Source: DASYAE01 sp036501535 (GTDB lineage: Bacteria > Actinomycetota > Actinomycetes > Streptomycetales > Catenulisporaceae). From it: a stretch of 55,831 bases of DNA. This document shows, in pieces, positions 9,418 to 17,878 of the stretch (within the stretch, counting starts at the first letter, position 1; each line of letters starts with the position of its first letter). The translations under genes were made by a program, and so were the position numbers. The notes under the pieces were generated by a model. That model was not told the origin of the DNA. It ran no database searches and saw nothing but the letters and a program-made list of their open reading frames with translations. Location of the stretch: the NCBI GenBank assembly GCA_036501535.1, contig DASYAE010000185.1, forward strand, positions 1-55,831, read 5' to 3'.

Positions 9418-10284
9418 GTGAGAGCCCTGGCGAAACGCACTCCGGACGGTCCCGCCCCGCCTCCCGCGGTCCAGCGGCTCCGGATCCGGTACGCGAAGCG
9501 CGGCCGGCTGCGCTTCACCAGCCACCGCGACATCCAGCGCGCGTTCGAGCGGGCGCTGCGCCGGGCCGAGGTGCCGATGGCCTACTCGGCCGGGTTCTCG
9601 CCGCACCCCAAGATCTCCTGGGCCGGCGCGGCGCCGACGGGCACGGCCAGCGAGGCCGAGTACGTCGAGATCTCGGTGGCCGAGCAGGTCGACCCGCAAC
9701 GGCTGCGCGCCGCGCTCGACGAGGCGCTGCCGACCGGGCTCGACGTGCTCGAAGTGGCCGAGGCGGGCACCGGGGCGCTGGCCGACCGGCTGGAGGCCTC
9801 GGTCTGGCGGATCGAGCTTCCGGGTGTCGAGACCGAACGGGCGCGCCGGGCCGCCGAGGCGTTCCTGGCGGCCGGCAGCATCGAGGTGGAACGCCTGACC
9901 AAGTCCGGTGTGCGCAGCTTCGACACCCGTTCGGCGGTGCTGTCGCTCGGGGTCGAGGATGCCCTGTCCGGGGGGCCTTTTGACGGCGGTCCCCGGCCCG
10001 GCTCGTCCGCCTGTGCGATACTGAAAGTGGTCGTCCGGCACGCCACCCCGGCCGTCCGCCCCGACGATGTCCTCACCGGACTCGGAACCGTCGGCGGCCT
10101 GCAGCCGCCGGTCCCCCCACGGGTGACCAGGCTGGCGCAGGGACCGCTGGCGCCCGCCGCCTCGGCTACCGAGCCCGCGGCAGGTACCGGAGCGTGGCCG
10201 GTGGGCGACCCGATGGCCCCAGGCCGGAGCGCACCGACGCACTCCGGGCCGCAGAGCGTCGAACCCCGGGAAACCGGGGTATGA
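9418..10284 (+). CDS. TIGR03936 / DUF2344 radical SAM-associated protein
   Basis: Encodes 288 aa. The signature QRLRIRYAKRGRLRFTSHRDIQRAFERALRRA (in pieces), followed by PMAYSAGFSPHPKISWA and EYVEISV, is diagnostic of the DUF2344 family. In many bacteria this domain is next to or fused with a TIGR03960 B12-binding radical SAM protein; no such gene is in the window, so the partner must be elsewhere. The C-terminal 90 residues are Pro/Ala-rich and unconserved. The GTG start at 9418 has only a weak ribosome site. The gene lies just before RNase E/G, a conserved actinobacterial arrangement. Confidence 0.9.
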   Translation: MRALAKRTPDGPAPPPAVQRLRIRYAKRGRLRFTSHRDIQRAFERALRRAEVPMAYSAGFSPHPKISWAGAAPTGTASEAEYVEISVAEQVDPQRLRAALDEALPTGLDVLEVAEAGTGALADRLEASVWRIELPGVETERARRAAEAFLAAGSIEVERLTKSGVRSFDTRSAVLSLGVEDALSGGPFDGGPRPGSSACAILKVVVRHATPAVRPDDVLTGLGTVGGLQPPVPPRVTRLAQGPLAPAASATEPAAGTGAWPVGDPMAPGRSAPTHSGPQSVEPRETGV

Positions 10285-10431
10285 ATGCTCCAGCGGCTCG
10301 GCACGGCGGAACGCCCGGTCCGGCCCACCTGACTTCATTGCGTACGACGAGCCCCTGCGCGGCGCCGACGCCCACCGATCCCGGTGCGGCGGGCCGGGCG
10401 CCCGGGGGCCACGACGGGAGAACCGCCCGAT

Positions 10432-13400
10432 ATGCTCGAAAACGAGCCTGCAGGTTCGGACTCAGGTCTGGAACCCCCGCAGCAGCCCACATCCACATCG
10501 ACCACGCCTGAATCTACGGCCGAGCCGGCTATGGCCGCGGCGCCCCGCCGCCGCAGGGCCGCGAGCCGCCCGGCCGCGGCGCCGGCTCCGCAGCCGGAAG
10601 AGTCCCAGCAGAGCGCCGGGACGCCGCTCACCGAATCCGCGGCCGCCGAAGCCGGCGCCGGGGAGCCGGCTGCAGAGACATCTGCAGAGCCCGCGGCCAA
10701 GCGCACCCGCGTGCGGAAGGCCGCCGCGACCACGACGCGCCGCCGCGCGACCAAGGCGGCCGCCGAGCCCGCTGCGGCCGACGGGCCGGTCGCAGCCGAC
10801 ACCTCGGCCGCGGAGCGCCCGGCCCCCGACGCGGTCGAGCCGGCCGCGCCCGTAGCCGAGACACCGGCCGAAGCGCCGGTGAAGGCGCGCCGCACCCGCA
10901 AGCGCGCAGCGGCCGCCCCCCAGATGGCGCCCGAGGCGCACTCGATCGAAACGCCCGCCGCGCCAGAGCCCGGCGCCCGCGGAACCGCGGCGGCCGAGCC
11001 GGACGAAGACGAGGACGAGGCTCAGGCCGACGCGGTCGATGAGGCCGCGCCGCCACCCCAGGCCCCGCAGCGCCCCGGCATGCTCATCTTCCAGGCCCCG
11101 GTGGTCGTCGAGCCGGTGCGCCGCTCGCGCGCCGCGGCTCGGCCGGTGTTCCAGCCGGCCGCGCCGGAGCCGGACGCCGAGCCGGAGCAGGCCGAGCCGG
11201 CCGCGGCCCAGGCCGGTCCGGACCAGACGGCCGGCCCGGCCGAGTCCGCTGAGCAGGGCTCGCGGCGCCGCCGTCGGCGCGGCAAGCACGGAGCGGAGAG
11301 CGCCGACCAGGACGAGAAGGCGGCCGGCGACCGGCCCGCGAAGTCGGGACGGCGCGGCCAGCAGGACGGCGAGGCGGCCGCCGAGCCGGAGCGCGACGGC
11401 GACGCGAAGAGCGCGTCGGACGCCGATTCCGACAACGACTTCGACGGCGATCAGGGCGATGGCGAGGGCTCCAGCCGCCGCCGGCGCCGTCGCCGCCGGC
11501 GGCAGACCGCCGAGGACCTCGCCGGGTCCGGCACCGGATCCGGCGCCACGGACGACCCGCCGAACACGGTGGTGAAGATCCGGGAGCCGCGCGAGCGCCG
11601 CTCCCGGGTCGCCGAGCCCGACTCGGTGCGCACCGGCGACGACGTGCTCGGCGTGCGCGGATCGGTGCGCCTGGCGGCCAAGCAGCAGCGCCGCCGGGAC
11701 GGCCGCAGCACCCGCTCGCGGCGCGCCCCGATCGTCACCGAGGCCGAGTTCCTGGCCCGCCGCGAGTCGGTCGAGCGGGTGATGGTGGTGCGCCAGTCCG
11801 CCAGCCGCACCCAGATCGGCGTGCTCGAGGACGGCGTGCTGGTCGAGCACTACGTCAACCGCGAGTCCTCGGTCTCGTACGTCGGCAACATCTACCTCGG
11901 CAAGGTGCAGAACGTGCTGCCCTCGATGGAGGCGGCGTTCGTCGACATCAACAAGGGCCGCAACGCGGTGCTCTACGCCGGCGAGGTCAACTTCGCCGCG
12001 GCCGGGCTCGAGGGCCAGCCGAAGCGGATCGAGTCCGCGCTCAAGTCCGGCCAGCCGGTGCTGGTGCAGGTCACCAAGGACCCGATCAGCCACAAGGGCG
12101 CCCGGCTGACCAGCCAGATCTCGCTGCCCGGCCGGTTCCTCGTGTACATCCCGGGCGGCTCGATGATGGGCATCAGCCGCAAGCTGCCGGACACCGAGCG
12201 CACCCGGCTCAAGCAGATCCTCAAGAAGGTCGTGCCCGAGGACGGCGGCGTGATCGTGCGCACCGCGGCCGAGGGCGCCAGCGAGGACGAGCTGGCGAAG
12301 GACGTCGAGCGGCTGGTCGCCCAGTGGGACGAGATCGAGCGGCGCTCGCGCACCGCCAACGCCCCCGCGCTGCTGTACGGCGAGCCCGACCTGACCGTCC
12401 GGGTCGTGCGCGACATCTTCAACGAGGACTTCACCAAGCTGATCGTCTCCGGCGAGGAGGCGTACAAGACCATCCACGAGTACATCACCGCGGTCGCCCC
12501 CGAGCTGGCCGGCCGGATCGAGCAGTGGACCGGCGAGAGCGACGTCTTCTCCACCCACCGGGTGGACGAGCAGCTGGCCAAGGGGCTGGACCGGAAGGTG
12601 TGGCTGCCCAGCGGCGGCTCGCTGGTGATCGACCGCACCGAGGCGATGGTCGTCATCGACGTCAACACCGGCAAGTTCACCGGCCAGGGCAGCAACTCGC
12701 TGGAGGAGACGGTCACCCGCAACAACCTGGAGGCGGCCGAGGAGATCGTGCGCCAGCTGCGGCTGCGCGACCTCGGCGGCATCATCGTGATCGACTTCAT
12801 CGACATGGTGCTGGAGTCGAACCGGGAGCTGGTGCTGCGCCGGCTGCTGGAGTGCCTGGGCCGGGACCGCACCAAGCACCAGGTCGCCGAGGTGACCTCG
12901 CTCGGCCTGGTGCAGATGACCCGCAAGCGGGTCGGCCAGGGCCTGGTCGAGGCCTTCTCCGAGTCCTGCGAGCACTGCAACGGCCGCGGCATCATCGTGC
13001 ACATGGACCCGGTCGAGCCGCACGGGCGCCGCGGCTCGCAGTCCGAGCGCTCCAGCCGGTCCCGCGGCGAGAGTCAGGACGATGCGGCTAACGGCGCGGA
13101 CGGCGGCGGCGCGGACGAGGGGCGCGGCAAGCGCGACCACGGGCGCGGCCAGAACGGCCAGGGCCCGGCGCAGGACGGGCACGGCCGCGGGCACGTCGAG
13201 AGCGCCGCGGAGAGCCGGGCCAACCGGCGCCGGCGCCGCAAGGGCAAGTACCACGACGGCGAGGCGGACGCGGAGCTCCTCGGGGCCCCGGGCACGGCGG
13301 TCGCCGTCGAGACCGACGATGCGGACACCGACGAGACAGAGACCGCCGGGTCCGAGACGGCGGACGGCGCCGAGGCGGAACCCGAGACCCCGCGTGAGCC

Positions 13401-13608
13401 GCTGAACCTGCGCGCCCACGCCGAGGACCCGGACTCGGTCGGCGTCGACGAGGTCGGCGTCGCCGAGGTGGCGGACTCGGGACGGCCGCGCAAGCGCCGC
13501 CGCGCGGCCAGCCGCCCGGCCGGCCCCGCCGGAGCGCCCGCCGAGGGATCTGACGCCCCGTCCGAGGCCCGCCCGGACCAAGCGGACGGACCCTCAGAGG
13601 GCTCATAA
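10432..13608 (+). CDS. rne: Ribonuclease E/G
   Basis: Encodes 1058 aa. Residues 1-430 are disordered, rich in Ala, Glu, Pro and Arg, and act in homologues as protein or RNA docking arms. The S1 domain begins near residue 475 (VGNIYLGKVQNVLPSMEAAFVDI). The catalytic DNase I-like region has D743 in VIDVNTGKFTG and D788 in IVIDFIDM, matching the metal-binding aspartates of E. coli RNase E. The Zn-link is C846-x-x-C849 (CEHCNGRG). The C-terminal 190 residues are again charged and disordered. The enzyme starts mRNA decay and matures rRNA and tRNA. Start is the ATG at 10432 (MLENEPAG) with GGGAG 11 nt upstream; an earlier GTG would add 16 residues. Confidence 0.95.
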   Translation: MLENEPAGSDSGLEPPQQPTSTSTTPESTAEPAMAAAPRRRRAASRPAAAPAPQPEESQQSAGTPLTESAAAEAGAGEPAAETSAEPAAKRTRVRKAAATTTRRRATKAAAEPAAADGPVAADTSAAERPAPDAVEPAAPVAETPAEAPVKARRTRKRAAAAPQMAPEAHSIETPAAPEPGARGTAAAEPDEDEDEAQADAVDEAAPPPQAPQRPGMLIFQAPVVVEPVRRSRAAARPVFQPAAPEPDAEPEQAEPAAAQAGPDQTAGPAESAEQGSRRRRRRGKHGAESADQDEKAAGDRPAKSGRRGQQDGEAAAEPERDGDAKSASDADSDNDFDGDQGDGEGSSRRRRRRRRRQTAEDLAGSGTGSGATDDPPNTVVKIREPRERRSRVAEPDSVRTGDDVLGVRGSVRLAAKQQRRRDGRSTRSRRAPIVTEAEFLARRESVERVMVVRQSASRTQIGVLEDGVLVEHYVNRESSVSYVGNIYLGKVQNVLPSMEAAFVDINKGRNAVLYAGEVNFAAAGLEGQPKRIESALKSGQPVLVQVTKDPISHKGARLTSQISLPGRFLVYIPGGSMMGISRKLPDTERTRLKQILKKVVPEDGGVIVRTAAEGASEDELAKDVERLVAQWDEIERRSRTANAPALLYGEPDLTVRVVRDIFNEDFTKLIVSGEEAYKTIHEYITAVAPELAGRIEQWTGESDVFSTHRVDEQLAKGLDRKVWLPSGGSLVIDRTEAMVVIDVNTGKFTGQGSNSLEETVTRNNLEAAEEIVRQLRLRDLGGIIVIDFIDMVLESNRELVLRRLLECLGRDRTKHQVAEVTSLGLVQMTRKRVGQGLVEAFSESCEHCNGRGIIVHMDPVEPHGRRGSQSERSSRSRGESQDDAANGADGGGADEGRGKRDHGRGQNGQGPAQDGHGRGHVESAAESRANRRRRRKGKYHDGEADAELLGAPGTAVAVETDDADTDETETAGSETADGAEAEPETPREPLNLRAHAEDPDSVGVDEVGVAEVADSGRPRKRRRAASRPAGPAGAPAEGSDAPSEARPDQADGPSEGS

Positions 13609-13656
13609 GCATTGCGGACGCGTGCGGGTCGGGCCGGCCGGTTCAAGATCGCCAGT

Positions 13657-13686
13657 TTGACCCGACCGGCACCCGGTCCGTACGCT
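13657..13686 (+). promoter_or_regulatory. Predicted promoter of rplU-rpmA
   Basis: TTGACC at 13657-13662, an 18-bp spacer and TACGCT at 13681-13686 fit a housekeeping sigma promoter. The predicted transcript start near 13693 leaves a leader of about 157 nt before rplU. Confidence 0.55.
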
Positions 13687-13718
13687 TGCTTTTCGGCGTG
13701 TTTCCGACACGTGCGCCC

Positions 13719-13816
13719 CGCGGCCTGAGGCCGCGCCGGGCCCGACGGTCACCGGAACTCGCACCCGACCCAGTCATCGACAGTTCCGGCTGGTCGCGGC
13801 GATGGTCGTCATCGCC
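13719..13816 (+). promoter_or_regulatory. Structured 5' leader of rplU (three perfect hairpins)
   Basis: Three successive inverted repeats are seen: CGCGGCC-TGA-GGCCGCG (13719-13735), CCGGAACT/AGTTCCGG (13752-13759 and 13782-13789), and GGCGATG-GTCGT-CATCGCC (13798-13816). They lie between the predicted promoter and the ribosome site GGAG of rplU. Leaders of ribosomal protein operons often bind their own product, so autoregulation by L21 is possible, but this is inference. Confidence 0.5.
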
Positions 13817-13849
13817 TCGCCGCGCGGACGGAGAATCGTAGGAGTAGCG

Positions 13850-14167
13850 GTGTACGCGATCGTCCGCAGCGGCGGCAGGCAGCACAAGGTCGCCGTCGGC
13901 GACGTGCTCGAGGTCGACCGGATCAAGGCCGGGGCCGGCAGCCCCGTCGAGCTCAAGGCGCTGCTCCTGGTCGACGGCGACTCGGTCACGTCGGACTCGT
14001 GGTTGCTCGAGGGCGTGAAGGTCCACGGCGAGGTGCTCGCCGAGGTGAAGGCGCCGAAGATCGACATCCTCAAGTTCAAGAACAAGACCGGCTACCGGGT
14101 GCGGCAGGGCCACCGCCAGAAGTACACCCGGATCAAGGTCACCGAGATCGACACCGGGAAGAAGTGA
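13850..14167 (+). CDS. rplU: 50S ribosomal protein L21
   Basis: Encodes 105 aa, normal for bacterial L21: starts MYAIVRSGGRQHKV from a GTG at 13850 with GGAG 6-9 nt upstream and ends with the conserved FKNKTGYRVRQGHRQKYTRIKV segment. Binds 23S rRNA in the large subunit. It is followed 6 bp later by rpmA and then obgE, the classical L21-L27-Obg gene order. Confidence 0.97.
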   Translation: MYAIVRSGGRQHKVAVGDVLEVDRIKAGAGSPVELKALLLVDGDSVTSDSWLLEGVKVHGEVLAEVKAPKIDILKFKNKTGYRVRQGHRQKYTRIKVTEIDTGKK

Positions 14168-14173
14168 CCTGAC

Positions 14174-14434
14174 ATGGCACACAAGAAGGGCGCCTCGTCC
14201 AGCCGGAACGGGCGCGACTCCAACGCCCAGCGGCTCGGCGTCAAGCGGTTCGGCGGCCAGAAGGTCAACGCCGGCGAGATCCTGGTGCGCCAGCGCGGCA
14301 CCCACTTCCACCCCGGCGACAACGTCGGCCTCGGCCGCGACGACACCTTGTTCGCGCTGGTCGAGGGCGCGGTGCAGTTCGGCCGCAAGCGCGACCGCCG
14401 AGTCGTGAACATCGTGCCGGTCGACGCCGCCTGA
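14174..14434 (+). CDS. rpmA: 50S ribosomal protein L27
   Basis: Encodes 86 aa: MAHKKGASSSRNGRDSNAQRLG then VKRFGGQKVNAGEILVRQRGT and HFHPGDNVGLGRDDTLFALV, all family hallmarks. The N-terminus reaches the peptidyl transferase centre. There is no N-terminal cleavable extension of the Firmicutes type. Co-transcribed with rplU. Confidence 0.97.
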   Translation: MAHKKGASSSRNGRDSNAQRLGVKRFGGQKVNAGEILVRQRGTHFHPGDNVGLGRDDTLFALVEGAVQFGRKRDRRVVNIVPVDAA

Positions 14435-14468
14435 GCGGGGCGCCAGCAGCACACTGAGGTTCGTTTCG

Positions 14469-14501
14469 GGTACGCCGGACCGCGCACGGGTCCGGCGTAC
14501 C
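14469..14501 (+). terminator. Hairpin terminator after rpmA
   Basis: A perfect 13-bp stem (left arm GGTACGCCGGACC) with loop GCGCACG is followed by GTCGTTTCTT. It lies 34 bp after the rpmA stop and 56 bp before obgE, so it may end rplU-rpmA transcripts or reduce read-through into obgE. Confidence 0.8.
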
Positions 14502-14557
14502 GTCGTTTCTTGCCAGCAGCACCGTCTGCTACGCAGCAGTGAGGGAAGTGTCCGGCC

Positions 14558-15943
14558 ATGGCCACCTTCGTGGACCGAGTGGTCCTGCACGTCTCCGCCG
14601 GCGACGGCGGGCGCGGCTGCGCCTCGGTGCACCGGGAGAAGTTCAAGCCGCTCGGCGGGCCGGACGGGGCCAACGGCGGCCGCGGCGGCGACGTGGTGCT
14701 GCTCGTCGATCCCGGCGTCACCTCCCTGATCGAGTACCACTTCTCCCCGCACCGCGCGGCCGGCAACGGCAAGCCCGGCGCCGGCGGCCTGCGGCAGGGC
14801 GCGAACGGCGCCGACGTGATCCTGCCGGTGCCCAGCGGCACCGTGGTCAAGGACCGGGCCGGCGCGGTGGTGGCCGACCTGGTCGGGTCCGGCTCCCGGC
14901 TGGTGCTGGCCAAGGGCGGCCCGGGCGGCCTCGGCAACGCCGCGCTGGCCTCCACCAAGCGCAAGGCGCCCGGCTTCGCCCTGCTCGGCGAGCCGGGGGA
15001 GGGCGGCGACTTCGTGCTGGAGCTGAAGTCGGTGGCCGACGTCGCGCTGATCGGCTACCCGAGCGCCGGCAAGTCCTCGCTGGTCGCCGCGATGTCCGCG
15101 GCCAAGCCGAAGATCGCCGACTACCCCTTCACCACGCTGGTGCCGAACCTCGGCGTGGTCACCGCCGGGCAGCACGTCTTCACCATCGCCGACGTGCCGG
15201 GCCTGATCCCCGGCGCCAGCGAGGGCAGGGGCCTCGGGCACGAGTTCCTGCGGCACATCGAGCGCTGCGCGGTGCTGGTGCACGTGCTGGACTGCGCGAC
15301 GCTGGAGCCGAACCGGGATCCGCTCAGCGACCTCGACGTCATCGAGGGCGAGCTCGCCGCCTACGAGGCGGGCCTGTCCGATGACGAGCACGGCGTCTAC
15401 GGCCGGCTCTCCGAGCGCCCGCGGCTGGTGGTGCTCAACAAGACCGACATCCCCGAGGGCCGCGACCTGGCCGACCTGGTCCGGCCCGACCTGGAGGCGC
15501 GCGGCCTGCGCTGCCTCGAGGTCTCCGCGGTCAGCCACGCGGGCCTGCGCGAGCTCGGCTTCGCCCTGGCCGAGATCGTCGAGGCGGCCCGCGCGCAGCT
15601 GCCGGCGGAGGAGCCGCAGCGGCTGGTCATCCGGCCCAAGGCGGTGGACGAGATCCCGTTCGCCATCACCGTGCAGGACGAGCACTACGTGGTGCGCGGC
15701 GACAAGCCGGAGCGCTGGGTCCGGCAGACCGACTTCGGCAACGACGAGGCGGTCGGGTACCTGGCCGACCGGCTGGCCCGGCTCGGGGTCGAGCAGGCGC
15801 TGCTGGAGCTCGGCGCGCACGAGGGCGACGAGGTCGTCATCGGCGAAGGCGACGACGCAGTGATCTTCGACTGGCAGCCCACCCTCGCCACCGGCGCCGA
15901 GCACCTCGGCCCGCGCGGCTCGGACGACCGCCTCTACAACTGA
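14558..15943 (+). CDS. obgE: GTPase Obg
   Basis: Encodes 461 aa. The glycine-rich Obg fold occupies residues 1-158 (VVLHVSAGDGGRGCASVHREKF). The G domain follows with GYPSAGKSS (G1), DVPG (G3) and NKTD (G4). A C-terminal OCT domain covers about 350-430 (VRGDKPERWVRQTDFGNDEAVGYLADRLARLG). Obg is an essential GTPase for 50S assembly and in Streptomyces influences aerial growth. The ATG at 14558 has GAGGGAAG about 15 nt upstream. Confidence 0.97.
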   Translation: MATFVDRVVLHVSAGDGGRGCASVHREKFKPLGGPDGANGGRGGDVVLLVDPGVTSLIEYHFSPHRAAGNGKPGAGGLRQGANGADVILPVPSGTVVKDRAGAVVADLVGSGSRLVLAKGGPGGLGNAALASTKRKAPGFALLGEPGEGGDFVLELKSVADVALIGYPSAGKSSLVAAMSAAKPKIADYPFTTLVPNLGVVTAGQHVFTIADVPGLIPGASEGRGLGHEFLRHIERCAVLVHVLDCATLEPNRDPLSDLDVIEGELAAYEAGLSDDEHGVYGRLSERPRLVVLNKTDIPEGRDLADLVRPDLEARGLRCLEVSAVSHAGLRELGFALAEIVEAARAQLPAEEPQRLVIRPKAVDEIPFAITVQDEHYVVRGDKPERWVRQTDFGNDEAVGYLADRLARLGVEQALLELGAHEGDEVVIGEGDDAVIFDWQPTLATGAEHLGPRGSDDRLYN

Positions 15944-15961
15944 GACCGACCTTAACCGGCC

Positions 15962-16996
15962 GCGCTGGCCTGGCTCGACGCGGAGCGCGTGAACGTCGCA
16001 GGCCTCGTCGTCCAACTGGCGCAGCGCGGCATCCACCGCCGGTCGGCCAGCATCGCCGACCGCCTCTCCGGCTACTACATGATGCGGGTCAACGTGATCG
16101 GCCTGCAGACCGTGGCCCAGGCGTTCCAGCGGGCCGCGACGGCGGACGGCGACCTGACGATGCTCGCCTCCGCCGCGCTCCAGGACGGGATGCTGAAGGA
16201 CCTGCTCCTGGACATCGAGACGGCCACGGCGCGGCTCACCGAGGCCGCCGCGCTGGCCGGGCGGGCCGGCTGGACCGCCGGCGAGGCCGTCTCGCTGAAC
16301 AACGCGGCCCGCACGCTCTGGATGTCCGGCCAGGTCGAGGCGGCGATCGAGCGGCTGGAGCAGGCGCTGGAGCTCAACCGGCGCAGCGGGCGGACCGCGG
16401 GCGAGGCGGTCACGGTGGCCAACCTCGGTGTGGCGCACCTCGAGCTGGCCGGGGACGGCGGACCGGGCGGCCCCGCGCACCTGGCCGAGGCGATGCGGCT
16501 GCTCAACGAGGGCCTGGTGCTGCACCGGCGGATCGACGACAGGCGCAACGAGGCGGACACGCTGCGCCGGCTGGCCGAGGCGCACCGGGAGCTCGGCGAC
16601 GACCGGCGCGCGGCCGAGCTGGCCCGGCAGGCGATGCGGCTGGCCGTCGAGAGCGGGGACCTGCGGTTCGAGCTGAGCGCGCGCAGCACGCTGGCCACCG
16701 TCCTGGCCCGGCTCGGCCAGACCCGGGAGGGCCTCGACGAGCACCGCGTCGCGCTCGACAAGGCGCGGCAGTCCGGCAACCTCCGGCTGGAGGCCGAGAC
16801 CCTGCTCGACGCCGCGGAGACCTACATACGGCTCGGCCGTCCCGACGACGCCTCGATCACCGTTCAGGACGCGCTGGCGGTCGCCGTGCAGATCGGCTCG
16901 CGGCCGCTTGTACGCCGAGCCCTGCGTGTACGCGGACAGCTTGAGGCGGAGTCGCCCGATCCGTCGCGCGTGGCGCCCGCGGAGACCTCCCCGTGA
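15962..16996 (+). CDS. TPR protein, apparent headless remnant of an AfsR/NB-ARC-TPR-type regulator
   Basis: Open frame of 345 codons; a GTG at 15989 would give 335 aa. At least four TPR-like helical repeats are seen (ALAGRAGWTAGEAVSLNNAARTL; EAIERLEQALELNRRSG-type; DTLRRLAEAHRELGDDRRAAELARQAM; TLLDAAETYIRLGRPDDA). The in-frame residues before the GTG read PAALAWLDAERVNVAGLV, which matches the WLDAER(P/A)N junction that precedes the TPR block in AfsR-like regulators. That motif begins directly after a TAA at 15953-15955, only 10 bp after the obgE stop, and no ATG/GTG precedes it. I infer that the DNA-binding and NTPase parts were deleted. The remaining frame is intact and may still be a small TPR protein. 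Confidence 0.7.
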   Translation, partial: ALAWLDAERVNVAGLVVQLAQRGIHRRSASIADRLSGYYMMRVNVIGLQTVAQAFQRAATADGDLTMLASAALQDGMLKDLLLDIETATARLTEAAALAGRAGWTAGEAVSLNNAARTLWMSGQVEAAIERLEQALELNRRSGRTAGEAVTVANLGVAHLELAGDGGPGGPAHLAEAMRLLNEGLVLHRRIDDRRNEADTLRRLAEAHRELGDDRRAAELARQAMRLAVESGDLRFELSARSTLATVLARLGQTREGLDEHRVALDKARQSGNLRLEAETLLDAAETYIRLGRPDDASITVQDALAVAVQIGSRPLVRRALRVRGQLEAESPDPSRVAPAETSP

Positions 16997-17119
16997 CTTC
17001 CCCCGGCATCGCAGGTTCCTGCCGGTTGCTGCCGGTGTACCGCGCCGACCTGCCCGTTTGACAGTCCAGCGCGGATACAGCCGGGTCGAGGTGCGCCATC
17101 CCTACCTTATGGACCGTCA

Positions 17120-17135
17120 GGAGCAGTACTGCTCC
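17120..17135. promoter_or_regulatory. Perfect 16-bp palindrome upstream of the lectin gene
   Basis: GGAGCAGTACTGCTCC is fully self-complementary and lies 24 bp before the start codon, just ahead of the AGGGAGGG ribosome site. Likely operator or mRNA hairpin; the binding protein is unknown. Confidence 0.5.
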
Positions 17136-17158
17136 GGATCTTCAGGGAGGGAACCCAC

Positions 17159-17713
17159 ATGAGCGTCCGCATTCTGCGCAACGCCGCCCGGCTCGCGGCC
17201 GTCGCGGCTCTCGGCCTCGGCGCGATCGCCGCCGCCGGCACCGCGCAGGCCTCGGCGAACAGCTACTCGATCAGCTGGCTGAACAGCCAATACTGGATCT
17301 CGCCGACCTACGACGGGATGAACGTCGCGGTCTCGCAGGGCGCGACCTACGCCGGCGCCCCGGTGATCCAGTGGTACAACGACGGCGGCTCGGAGCAGAA
17401 GTGGATCTTCGGTGACGAGTTCGAGAACGGCCAGTTCATCGGCTACGTCATCGAGAACGCCAACAGCAGCGAGTGCCTGACCACCGACGGCGTGGCCGGC
17501 GACCAGCTGTACCAGTTCTACTGCGAGGCGGGCGCCCTCACCCAGGTCTTCACGGTCACCCAGAACGACGGGGGCGCGGACCTGTTCCAGAACGTCGGCA
17601 CCGGCCTGTACCTGGACGTCAGCGGTTACAGCTGGGGCCCCGGCGCGAGCATCGACCTCTGGTACAACAACGGCCGGCCGAACCAGCAGTTCTGGCTCAC
17701 CAACCTCGGCTGA
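17159..17713 (+). CDS. Secreted ricin-type beta-trefoil lectin domain protein
   Basis: Encodes 184 aa. A signal peptide (basic MSVRILRNAARL, hydrophobic core, AQASA cleavage at about residue 32) precedes one beta-trefoil domain with characteristic Q-x-W-like pieces: VIQWYNDGGSEQKWIF, LYQFYCEAG and LWYNNGRPNQQFWL. The sequence is unusually short of charged residues and rich in Asn, Tyr and Trp, typical of exported carbohydrate-binding proteins. There is no attached catalytic domain, so the protein is a free lectin or binding module. The ribosome site AGGGAGGG is strong. Confidence 0.85.
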   Translation: MSVRILRNAARLAAVAALGLGAIAAAGTAQASANSYSISWLNSQYWISPTYDGMNVAVSQGATYAGAPVIQWYNDGGSEQKWIFGDEFENGQFIGYVIENANSSECLTTDGVAGDQLYQFYCEAGALTQVFTVTQNDGGADLFQNVGTGLYLDVSGYSWGPGASIDLWYNNGRPNQQFWLTNLG

Positions 17714-17866
17714 CCGGCCGCCGAGTACTGCGCTGCCCAGGGAGGGGCCGGGTCCTGCGCTAGAGGGGATGGGCCGGGGCGGACTTCCGCCCCGGGCCAG
17801 CGGGACCCGCCCACGCACAGCCGTCCGGGCCGCGGAATGCCTTCGCGGCCCGGCGGCCTGCGCCCA

Positions 17867-17878
17867 TATTCTGAGCCG
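17867..17878 (+). promoter_or_regulatory. -10 box TATTCT just before proB (leaderless pattern)
   Basis: TATTCT (17867-17872) is followed by 6 nt and then the GTG at 17879. No ribosome site lies between, consistent with a leaderless proB mRNA. Confidence 0.5.

Noticed and set aside
10462..13581. Very long open frames antisense to RNase E (and similarly 13643-16744, 233-1349)
   Set aside because: Shadow frames caused by high GC third positions of the real genes; composition is Arg/Ala/Gly/Leu low complexity without family motifs.
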